Part shown: piece by piece, positions 39,979 through 47,900 of the stretch | Layout of the letters: every line of letters starts with the position of its first letter | Position numbering within the stretch: position 1 is the stretch's first letter | Source: Qipengyuania spongiae | Lineage (GTDB): Bacteria; Pseudomonadota; Alphaproteobacteria; Sphingomonadales; Sphingomonadaceae | Direction: 5' to 3' | Assembly (NCBI RefSeq): GCF_026168555.1 | Contig: NZ_CP092471.1 | Location: 444,501-508,500 of the forward strand | DNA length: 64,000 nucleotides | Notes under the pieces: model-generated | Seen by the model: only the letters and a program-made list of their open reading frames with translations | Database searches by the model: none | What the model was told of the DNA's origin: nothing | Translations under genes and position numbers: made by a program

Positions 39979-41994
39979 TCAGTTCTGTCGCAGGTCGGGC
40001 GGGGTCGCTTCCTCGCGCAGCATCGCGATCGCTTCGGCCAACGACATCACCTTCTGGTGCTGCTGCCCCAGCGTGCGGACCGCGACGGTTCCTTCTTCGG
40101 CCTCGCGATTGCCGACAACGAGGAGATGCGGAACCTTGGCCAGCGAATGCTCGCGGACCTTGTAGTTGATCTTCTCGTTGCGCAGATCGCTCTCCACGCG
40201 GATGCCCGCCGCCGCCAACTGGCGTTCGACCTCGTTCGCATAGCCGTCGGCGTCCGAAACGATGGTCGCCACCACGGCCTGCACCGGCGCGAGCCATAGC
40301 GGCAACTTTCCGGCGAAATGCTCGATCAGGATGCCGATGAAGCGCTCGTAGGAGCCGAAGATGGCGCGGTGGAGCATGACCGGGCGGTGCTTCTCGCCAT
40401 CCTCGCCGACATAGCTCGCATCGAGCCGTTCGGGCAGCACGCGGTCGCCCTGGATCGTGCCGACCTGCCAGGTCCGCCCGATCGCGTCGGTCAAGTGCCA
40501 TTCGAGCTTGGGGGCGTAAAACGCGCCTTCGCCGGGTAATTCCTCCCACCCGTAATCCGCGTTCGCCATGCCCGCTTCCTCGACCGCGTCGCGCAGTTCC
40601 TGTTCGGCACGGTCCCAGTCGGCATCGGAGCCGAGGCGCTTTTCAGGACGCAGAGCGAGCTTGATGTCGTATTCGAAGCCGAAGTCGGAATAGACGGCAT
40701 CGGCCAGCTGGCAGAAGGCGCGCACTTCTTCGACGACCTGCCGTTCGGTGCAGAAGATATGCGCGTCGTCCTGCGTGAACTGGCGCACGCGCATCAGACC
40801 GTGGAGCGCGCCGTGCGGCTCGTTGCGGTGGCAGCAGCCCATCTCGCCCAACCGAATCGGCAGATCGCGATAGGAGGTGATGCCCTGCTTGAAGACGAGC
40901 ACATGCGCCGGGCAATTCATCGGCTTGATCGCCATCCAGTCGGCATCCGGGGCGACCTTGGGATGCGCGCCTGCGCCGCTGTCGTCCACTTCGGGAACCA
41001 TGTCGGGCACGGCGAACATGTTCTCGGCATATTTGCCCCAGTGTCCGGACTGCTCCCACTGGCGCACGTCCATCAGCTGCGGCGTCTTGATCTCGCGGTA
41101 TCCCGCACCGTCCATCCTGCGGCGCATGTATGCTTCGAGCTCGCGCCAGATGCGGTAGCCCTTGGGATGCCAGAAGACCGATCCATGCGCCTCTTCCTGC
41201 AAGTGGAACAAGTCCATCTCGCGGCTTAGCTTGCGGTGGTCGCGCCTGGCCGCCTCTTCCAGCCGCGTCAGATGCGCGTCGAGCTGCTTCTTGTTGAGCC
41301 AGCCTGTCCCGTAGATGCGCGTAAGCTGCGGATTGTTCTGGTCGCCGCGCCAGTAGGCGCCCGCAACACGGGTCAGCTTGAAGGCCTGCGGATCAAGCTT
41401 GCCGGTGCTGGGTAGGTGAGGCCCCCGGCACATGTCGAGCCAGTCCTCTCCGCTCCAGTAAACCGTCAGCTCCTCGTCCTCGGGCAGTTCGCGTGCCCAT
41501 TCGGCCTTGAACGCCTCGCCTTCGGCTTCCCATTTGGCGATCAGCTGCTCGCGGCTCCAGACCTCGCGCTTCAGAGGCTTGTCGGCCTTGATGATGCGCC
41601 GCATCTCCTCCTCGATTGCGGGGAGATCGTCGATGCCGAATGGGTCGCGGCTGTCGGGCGCCTTCACGTCGTAGTAGAACCCGTCGGAGGTCGCCGGCCC
41701 GAAGGTGATCTGCGTGCCGGGAAAGAGCGACTGCACCGCTTCGGCAAGGACGTGCGCGAAATCGTGACGTGCGAGTTCGAGCGCGTCTTCCTCGTCCCGG
41801 TTGGTTACCAGCGCGAGCTGCGCGTCGCCCTCGAAGGGGCGGCCGAGATCGCGCAATTCGCCGTCAACTCGAGCGGCGATCGCCGCCTTGGCGAGGCCGG
41901 GGCCGATCGCGGCAGCGACGTCGGCGGGTGTCGCGCCGGGCTCCATTTCGCGCACGGAGCCATCGGGCAGGCTGATCTTGAGCAGTTCCGTCAT
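39979..41994 (-). CDS. thrS: Threonyl-tRNA synthetase
   Basis: A class II synthetase, 671 residues. It opens with a TGS domain (about 1-64, LPDGSVREMEPGATPADVA). The editing domain follows (about 70-230), with HDFAHVLAEAV and the YYD region for removal of mischarged Ser. The catalytic core has the zinc ligands Cys in NCPAHVLVFKQ and His, and class II motif 2 (MGCCHRNEPHGALHGLMRVRQFTQDDAHIF). The C-terminal anticodon-binding domain is last. The upstream region carries a candidate threonine leader peptide (42120-42188), so expression may respond to charged tRNA-Thr. A TauE/SafE gene follows, possibly co-transcribed. Confidence 0.97.
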   Translation of the reverse strand: MTELLKISLPDGSVREMEPGATPADVAAAIGPGLAKAAIAARVDGELRDLGRPFEGDAQLALVTNRDEEDALELARHDFAHVLAEAVQSLFPGTQITFGPATSDGFYYDVKAPDSRDPFGIDDLPAIEEEMRRIIKADKPLKREVWSREQLIAKWEAEGEAFKAEWARELPEDEELTVYWSGEDWLDMCRGPHLPSTGKLDPQAFKLTRVAGAYWRGDQNNPQLTRIYGTGWLNKKQLDAHLTRLEEAARRDHRKLSREMDLFHLQEEAHGSVFWHPKGYRIWRELEAYMRRRMDGAGYREIKTPQLMDVRQWEQSGHWGKYAENMFAVPDMVPEVDDSGAGAHPKVAPDADWMAIKPMNCPAHVLVFKQGITSYRDLPIRLGEMGCCHRNEPHGALHGLMRVRQFTQDDAHIFCTERQVVEEVRAFCQLADAVYSDFGFEYDIKLALRPEKRLGSDADWDRAEQELRDAVEEAGMANADYGWEELPGEGAFYAPKLEWHLTDAIGRTWQVGTIQGDRVLPERLDASYVGEDGEKHRPVMLHRAIFGSYERFIGILIEHFAGKLPLWLAPVQAVVATIVSDADGYANEVERQLAAAGIRVESDLRNEKINYKVREHSLAKVPHLLVVGNREAEEGTVAVRTLGQQHQKVMSLAEAIAMLREEATPPDLRQN

Positions 41995-42119
41995 CTCACT
42001 CGTCCGTTGTTCGCCGCCGCCATGGCATAGGGCGGCGCGCAGCTAAAGCGGCGTTTGAAAGGGCAAACCGGTCCGGGAGGAAACGCCCACCACCCGAGAC
42101 CGGGCGGCGGCGGCGCTGT
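41995..42119 (-). promoter_or_regulatory. Candidate thrS attenuator: competing hairpins after the leader peptide
   Basis: Coordinates are plus-strand; the RNA reads right to left. Segment 1 (42151-42160, within the Thr codons) is complementary over 10 bp to segment 2 (42087-42096). Segment 2 extended (42093-42103) can instead pair with segment 3 (42068-42077), giving ten pairs with one bulge, followed by TTT. A weak stem GTTTG/CAAAC comes after it (42053-42068). Another hairpin, 42012-42018 with 42031-42037, lies near the thrS start. The mutual exclusion of 1:2 and 2:3 is the hallmark of attenuation, but the on/off logic is not settled by sequence. Confidence 0.5.
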
Positions 42120-42188
42120 TCAGGCCAGCACCGTCCGCCCCCGGCGGGGCCGGGTGGTGGTGGTAGTGGTGGTGCGCGCCTGCATCAT
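42120..42188 (-). CDS. Candidate thrS leader peptide with seven consecutive Thr codons
   Basis: A 22-codon frame (MMQAR, seven Thr, RPRRGRTVLA, stop) lies about 125 bases upstream of thrS and on its strand. The Thr run is six ACC and one ACT. Length, position and codon run are those of a ribosome-stalling leader peptide in an attenuator. The run's bases 42151-42160 can pair perfectly with 42087-42096. The same bases in other frames would read as His/Tyr- or Val-rich, so the amino-acid meaning depends on frame; this frame is the one with a local ATG start and a stop before the hairpins, and thrS itself is downstream. The ribosome binding site is weak. Confidence 0.6.
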   Translation of the reverse strand: MMQARTTTTTTTRPRRGRTVLA

Positions 42189-42308
42189 CTTGACCGGAGA
42201 TAGCGACAGTCGGGTCGCGGCTCAACCGGTATCATGCGAAGGCTCGGCCACGCGGCGTCCGGCTCTCTCCCTTGCGAAGTGCACCGAGGATCACGAGATA
42301 TCGTTCAC

Positions 42309-43049
42309 ATGTCCTCCACCCTGTTTCACGACCTACCTGACGGGCGCCGGATCGCCCATCGCCACATCGAGGGCGGCGGCCCGACGCTGGTGTTCCTGCC
42401 CGGTTACATGTCCGACATGGCAGGCAGCAAGGCGACGACCCTGCTGGACTGGGCGCGAGAGCAGGGGCGCGGTTGCCTGCTGCTCGACTATTCCGGTTGC
42501 GGCGAAAGCTCGGGCCAGTTCGCCGACGGCACGCTGTCGCGCTGGGCCGAGGAAGTGGTCACGCTGGTCGTGGCGAAGGTTCGGGGGCCGGTCGTTCTGG
42601 TCGGATCCTCGATGGGGGGCTGGCTCATGCTTCTCGTCGCGAAGAAGCTCGGTGCCCGCGTCGCGGGGCTGGTCGGCATCGCGTCCGCGCCGGACTTCAC
42701 CCGCTGGGGCCGCACTGCGGAAGAACGCGAGCGGCTCGCCGCGGGCGAGACCGTGTTCGATCCCAATCCCTATGGCCCCGAACCGACTCCGACCCATCCC
42801 GGTTTCTTCGCCGATGCCGAGACCAATCTCCTGCTCGAAGGCGAAATCGCGCTCAATTGCCCGGCCCACCTCCTGCACGGCCAGCGCGATGCGGACGTGC
42901 CGTGGGAGATAAGCCTGCGCCTTGCCGATGCGCTGCGTTCGGACGCGGTAAAGGTGACTTTGGTCAAGGACGGCGATCATCGCCTGTCCCGGCCGCAGGA
43001 CATCGCCCTGTTGCTGCGGACCGTGGCCCATTTGCCGGAAACCGACTGA
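42309..43049 (+). CDS. Alpha/beta hydrolase
   Basis: A 246-residue alpha/beta hydrolase. The oxyanion region is LPGYMSDM, the nucleophile Ser lies in GSSMGGWL near residue 98, the Asp in HGQRDADVPWE near 196, and the His in DGDHRLS near 225, giving a complete triad. No signal peptide is present, so it is probably cytosolic. The substrate is unknown; such proteins are esterases, thioesterases or palmitoyl-protein thioesterase-like. The next gene starts at the base shared with its stop (TGATG). Confidence 0.88.
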   Translation: MSSTLFHDLPDGRRIAHRHIEGGGPTLVFLPGYMSDMAGSKATTLLDWAREQGRGCLLLDYSGCGESSGQFADGTLSRWAEEVVTLVVAKVRGPVVLVGSSMGGWLMLLVAKKLGARVAGLVGIASAPDFTRWGRTAEERERLAAGETVFDPNPYGPEPTPTHPGFFADAETNLLLEGEIALNCPAHLLHGQRDADVPWEISLRLADALRSDAVKVTLVKDGDHRLSRPQDIALLLRTVAHLPETD

Positions 43050-43897
43050 TGCTCCTTCTCTCCGCTCTCCCGCTGTTGTTCCTTCAGGTCGGTCCGAATC
43101 CCACGGTCGGAAGCATTCCCGGCCTGCCCGACGAGCTGCGCAACCGTCCGCCGCGCGAAGAGACCGCACCCGCCGAACCGCAGCGGCAGACCCGGCTTTC
43201 GCAATGCCTGCTCTCCGCCGGACGCAATGCGCAGGAAGCGCTCGACTATGCGCAAGCCTGGCGCGAGATAGCGGACAGCGATGCCGAACTCGCCCAAACC
43301 TCGCATTGCGCGGGGCTCGCGCTGGTGCGGCTGGAACGGTTCGACGAGGCGCGGCAGGCCTTTGCCGCCGCGCGCGACGAGATCGGCGATACCAACCCCG
43401 CCTACCGTGCGCGGCTGTCGGCGATGGTTGGCAATGCGGCGATGGCGGCGGGTGAGGCCGAGGCGGCGCTGCCCGAGTTCGAACGCGCCGAGCAAGACGC
43501 CGCCGTGGCGGGCGAGGCCAAGATGCGCGCCGGTTTCGCCATCGACCGGGCACGAGCACTGGTCGCGACCGGCAAGCCCGAACTCGCGGTCGCGGCGCTC
43601 ACCACCGCGCGCGAAAGCGATCCTTCCAATGCGCGCGCCTGGCTGCTTTCCGCGACTCTCTCGCGTCGGCTCGAACGGCTGGGCGAAGCGCAGCGCCAGA
43701 TCGAATACGCCGCCGACCTTGCTCCGCGCGACCCGGCGATAGGTCTCGAAGCCGGGGTGATTGCCGCGATGGCCGGCCGCGAGGTAGACGCACGCAGCAG
43801 CTTCACTTCGGTCATCGACGTCGCGCCGGACAGTCCCGAAGCGGCGACCGCGCGCAAATATCTCGACCAGCTCGGAGGCGACCCCGCCGGAAGATGA
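43049..43897 (+). CDS. TPR-repeat protein, probably exported
   Basis: A 282-residue protein. The hydrophobic N-terminus (MLLLSALPLLFLQVG) suggests a signal peptide or anchor. The rest has tetratricopeptide-type helical pairs at about residues 75-130, 135-165 and 175-260 (ALVRLERFDEARQAFAAARDE, ALVATGKPELAVAALTTARESDP, AAMAGREVDARSSFTSVIDVAPDS). Such proteins are usually scaffolds for protein contact. It is translationally coupled to the hydrolase before it (TGATG) and to the flavin oxidoreductase after it (ATGA). No specific partner can be named. Confidence 0.82.
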   Translation: MLLLSALPLLFLQVGPNPTVGSIPGLPDELRNRPPREETAPAEPQRQTRLSQCLLSAGRNAQEALDYAQAWREIADSDAELAQTSHCAGLALVRLERFDEARQAFAAARDEIGDTNPAYRARLSAMVGNAAMAAGEAEAALPEFERAEQDAAVAGEAKMRAGFAIDRARALVATGKPELAVAALTTARESDPSNARAWLLSATLSRRLERLGEAQRQIEYAADLAPRDPAIGLEAGVIAAMAGREVDARSSFTSVIDVAPDSPEAATARKYLDQLGGDPAGR

Positions 43898-44892
43898 CAG
43901 ATTTCTCCATCCTCGATCTCGTCCCCGTCCGCGAGGGCGGCACTGTCGGCGAGGCGTTCGCCGCGGCCACCGATCTCGCCCGCACCGCAGAGGCGGTGGG
44001 CTGCAAGCGTTTCTGGGTCGCCGAGCATCACCTGATGGAAGGGATTGCGGGCGGCGCGACCTCGGTCGTCCTCGCGCATATCGCCAGTGCGACAAGCACG
44101 ATCCGCATCGGATCGGGCGGAATCATGCTGCCCAACCACACCCCGTTCCACATCGCCGAACAGTTCGGCACGCTCGCCGCGCTCTTTCCTGGCCGCGTCG
44201 ATCTGGGCCTTGGTCGCGCACCCGGAGCGGGCCCCGAACTGCGTCAGGCATTCCGCAAGGATCTCCACGCCGCGGCCGAGAGCTTCCCGCACGACGTCGT
44301 CGAACTGCGCGCGCTGCTGACCGGCGATATCGAGCTGCCGATCCGCGCGACCCCCGGGCACGGTTCGGACCTCGAGATGTGGATGCTCGGCTCCAGCCTG
44401 TTCGGGGCGAACCTCGCCGGGCAGCTCGGCCTGCCCTACGCCTTCGCCAGCCATTTTGCACCCGACCATCTGGATGCAGCGCTGGAAGTCTATCGCCGCG
44501 AATTTCGCCCGTCGAAAGCGCTCACGGAACCGCATGTCATGGTCGCGATGAACCTGTTCGCGGCCGAGACGGCGGAAGAAGCGGAGATGCTCGCCAGTTC
44601 GCAGATGCAGTCCTTCGTGGCGCTGCGCACCGGGCGTCCGGGCAAGCTGCCGCCGCCGGTCGCGAACTACCGCGACAGCCTGCCCGCGCCGACTCGTGCC
44701 ATGCTTGACCACATCGGTCAGGCGAGCGCGATCGGAACGCCCGATCAGGTGCGCGAACAGGTGCAGGGCTTTCTTGCCCGGACCCGCGCCAACGAAGTGA
44801 TCTTCGGCGGTCCGACATACGATCCCGCAGCCCGCACAAGGTCGCTCGAACTGGCGATGGCCGCGCTTGCGGGGATGCGTTCGGAGGGCTAG
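43894..44892 (+). CDS. LLM class flavin-dependent oxidoreductase
   Basis: A luciferase-like monooxygenase family protein of 332 residues, with an (alpha/beta)8 barrel expected to bind FMN. It opens with the family's ILDLVPVREGGTVGEAF and the AEHHLMEGIAGG motif near residue 48; GSGGIMLPNHTPFHIAEQFGTL follows near 77, and LGLGRAPGAG near 110. Relatives take reduced flavin from a partner reductase; the substrate is unknown. The start overlaps the TPR gene stop as ATGA, so the three genes 42309-44892 form one operon. Length is standard. Confidence 0.9.
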   Translation: MTDFSILDLVPVREGGTVGEAFAAATDLARTAEAVGCKRFWVAEHHLMEGIAGGATSVVLAHIASATSTIRIGSGGIMLPNHTPFHIAEQFGTLAALFPGRVDLGLGRAPGAGPELRQAFRKDLHAAAESFPHDVVELRALLTGDIELPIRATPGHGSDLEMWMLGSSLFGANLAGQLGLPYAFASHFAPDHLDAALEVYRREFRPSKALTEPHVMVAMNLFAAETAEEAEMLASSQMQSFVALRTGRPGKLPPPVANYRDSLPAPTRAMLDHIGQASAIGTPDQVREQVQGFLARTRANEVIFGGPTYDPAARTRSLELAMAALAGMRSEG

Positions 44893-44976
44893 GGCCCGCA
44901 CGTCGATAGGCGCAGGCGCACGGCCTCGCCGCAACCTGATTGCGGGCGGAGGAGAGACCGCCCACGCGAGGACTCA

Positions 44977-47900
44977 ATGGTTTCCAAGAAGACGTCCGCA
45001 ACGCGGGCCGATACCGTCCCGGCCAAGCTGGTCGAGGCGCTGGCCGCGCATATGAGCGAATCCCAGCTACCCGGCGACACGCCGTTCGAGACAACCGCCC
45101 TGCGCGATGCCGCCCAATTTCTCCTGTCGACCGGCCTGACGCGCGAAACCCGCAAATCCGCGATCGCGATCGAATCCGCCAGCGGCGAACGCCGGATGCT
45201 ACGCATCGCGATCGTGAACGACGACATGCCGTTCCTGGTGGATTCGGCCGCTGCGGCGATCGCCGCTACGGGCCTCGCCATCGACCGCCTGGTCCACCCG
45301 GTGGTCGCAGTCGAACGCGACGGGGAAGGCAAGCTCGTCGCGATTCGCGATGGCGATCCCGACCCCGCAGACTGGGAATCGATGATCTACATCGAGACCC
45401 CCCGACTCGACGCTCGCCAGCGTCGCGAATTGCTGCAGACCCTGCGCGAAACCATGGGCGACGTGCGCGCCGCGGTGGGCGACTGGCCGAAACTGCGCAA
45501 AGCGATGCAGGCCGATGCGGATCGGATCGAAAGCGAGGATTCCGAAGGCGCCGCCCTGCTGCGCTGGCTCGACGAGGGAATGCTGACACAGCTCGGCCAT
45601 CTCGTCCGCCATCGCGACGGGGAGGTGACTGACACTCTCGGCATCTGCCGCAAGAGTTCGCGTGAACTGCTCGCCGATGCATCCTACGACAGCGCCTTTG
45701 CCTGGTTCGAGAATGCGAAGAACACGCGGCTTCCGCTGGTCATCAAGGCCAACCGGATTTCGCTCGTCCATCGCCACGTTCCGCTCGACCTCCTGCTCCT
45801 GCCCCTGCGCGAGAACGGCAAGGTGACGGCGCTCTCGGTCCATGCCGGTGTCTGGACCAGTGCCGCGCTCGCCGCGCAGCCGCGCGACGTTCCGCGCCTG
45901 CGCAGCCAGCTCGAGGCGATCATGACGCGGCTCGAATTCGATCGTGGCGGCCATGCGGGCAAGGCGCTGGTCCACGCGCTGACCACCCTGCCGCACGATC
46001 TCCTGATCGGTTTCGATGCGCGCGATATCGAGCGTCTGTCGACGACGATGATGAGCCTGGTCGATCGCCCCCGTCCGCGCCTTGCGCTGGTGGAGGCACC
46101 GCTCGCCCGGCACCTTTTCGCCTTCGTCTGGTTGCCGCGGGACCTGCTCTCCACGCAATTGCGCGAACAGATCCGGAAAATGCTCGAACAGAGTGCTTCG
46201 GCGCGGTTGCTCGACTGGAGCCTCGAAGTAGAGGGTGGCAATCTCGCCATGCTGCGCTTCGTCCTCGACATCCGCGATACCGAAGGCGCGCCGGATGAAG
46301 GGGCGCTGGACGATCAGCTCCAGACGATGCTGCGCGGCTGGACCGAAGCGGTCGAAACCGAACTCGCCGAACTGGTCGAACCGGGCCGAGCCGCCGCACT
46401 TGCCCTGCGCTGGGCGGAAAGCTTCCCAACCTCCTTCCGTGCCCATTTCGGCGCGCAGGAGGCGGCGATCGACATTGCGCGCCTTCATGCGCTCGGCGTC
46501 CATTCCGACTCCGACACACCCCGGCAGCGCGACGCGCGGCTCTACTTCTGCGAGCGCGAGGCCGAATCCTGCCTGCGCCTCAAGCTCTACCAGGCCGAGG
46601 GCAGCCTGCCGCTATCCGATGCTGTGCCGACGCTCGAGAATTTCGGCTTCCACGTGCACACCGAAATGCCGTTCGTGCTCGAAGAGGGGCGCCTCGGAAC
46701 GATTCACGACTTCCGCCTGACCCTGTCGCCCGGCACCGATGCCGAAGCGATGGTCGCGCGGGCCGGTGCGATCGAGGAAGCGGTCGCCGCGGTCCTCAAT
46801 GGCGAGGCGGAGAACGACGTCTTCAACCGACTGGTCTGCGAAGCGTCGCTCTTGGCCAGCGAGGCGGGCCTGCTGCGCGCCTTCTACCGCTATTTGCGCC
46901 AGGCCGGGATGGGCTTCACAATCTACACGGTGGTCGATGCCCTGCGCGGCGCGCCCGACGTCACCCGGGCGCTGGTGGCGCTGTTCGCGGCGCAGCACGA
47001 TCCCGATTTTGGCAGCAGCACCGGCAAGGGTCGCGAAGAGGCCGTCGAAGACGCCAAGACCGCGATCAAGCGCGGCCTCGCCAAGGTCGTCGCCATCAAC
47101 GACGACCGCTTGCTGCGCCTCTACCACTCGCTGATCGACGCCATCCTGCGGACTAATTTCTTCGCCCCGGCGGCAGAGGAAGCGCTCGCCTTCAAGATCG
47201 AATCCGAGCTGGTTCCGAACCTGCCCAAGCCGATCCCATGGCGCGAAATCTTCGTCTATTCCCGCCGGGTCGAGGGCATTCACCTGCGCTCCGGCGCGAT
47301 CGCGCGCGGCGGCCTTCGCTGGTCGGACCGCCGCGACGATTTCCGCACCGAGATCCTCGGCCTGATGAAGGCCCAGCGGGTCAAGAACGCGGTCATCGTG
47401 CCGACCGGTGCAAAGGGCGGTTTCTATCCCAAACAGCTCCCCAACCCTGCCATCGACCGCGATGGCTGGGCAGCCGAAGGGCAGGGCAGCTACGAGGTCT
47501 TCATTCGCACCCTGCTCTCGATCACCGACAACATCGTCGACGACAAGGTCGTGCATCCGCAGGACGTGGTGATCCACGACGGGGAAGACCCCTATTTCGT
47601 AGTTGCGGCGGACAAGGGCACGGCCAAGTTTTCCGACGTTGCCAACGGGATCGCCGAACAGCGCGGCTTCTGGCTCGACGACGCCTTCGCCAGCGGCGGG
47701 TCCAACGGTTATGACCACAAGGCCATGGGTATCACCGCCAAGGGAGCCTGGGTCTCGGTCCAGCGGCACTTTCTCGAGATGGGCGTCGACGTGCAGTCGG
47801 AACCGGTCGAGGTCGTCGGTTGCGGCGACATGTCGGGCGACGTGTTCGGCAACGGCATGCTGCTGTCCAAGGCGATCAAGCTGGTCGCGGCCTTCGATCA

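Noticed and set aside
42043..42225. Alternative frame in the thrS leader with a His/Tyr-rich run, which would resemble a histidine leader peptide
   Set aside because: The downstream gene is thrS, not a his gene. The frame runs 60 codons through the hairpin region to a stop far beyond it. The Thr frame has a compact start and stop.
44944..44963. GC hairpin just before the NAD-glutamate dehydrogenase gene
   Set aside because: Real as a stem (GGGCGG/CCGCCC), but the ribosome binding site lies outside it and no competing structure was found, so it is only mentioned in the gene entry.
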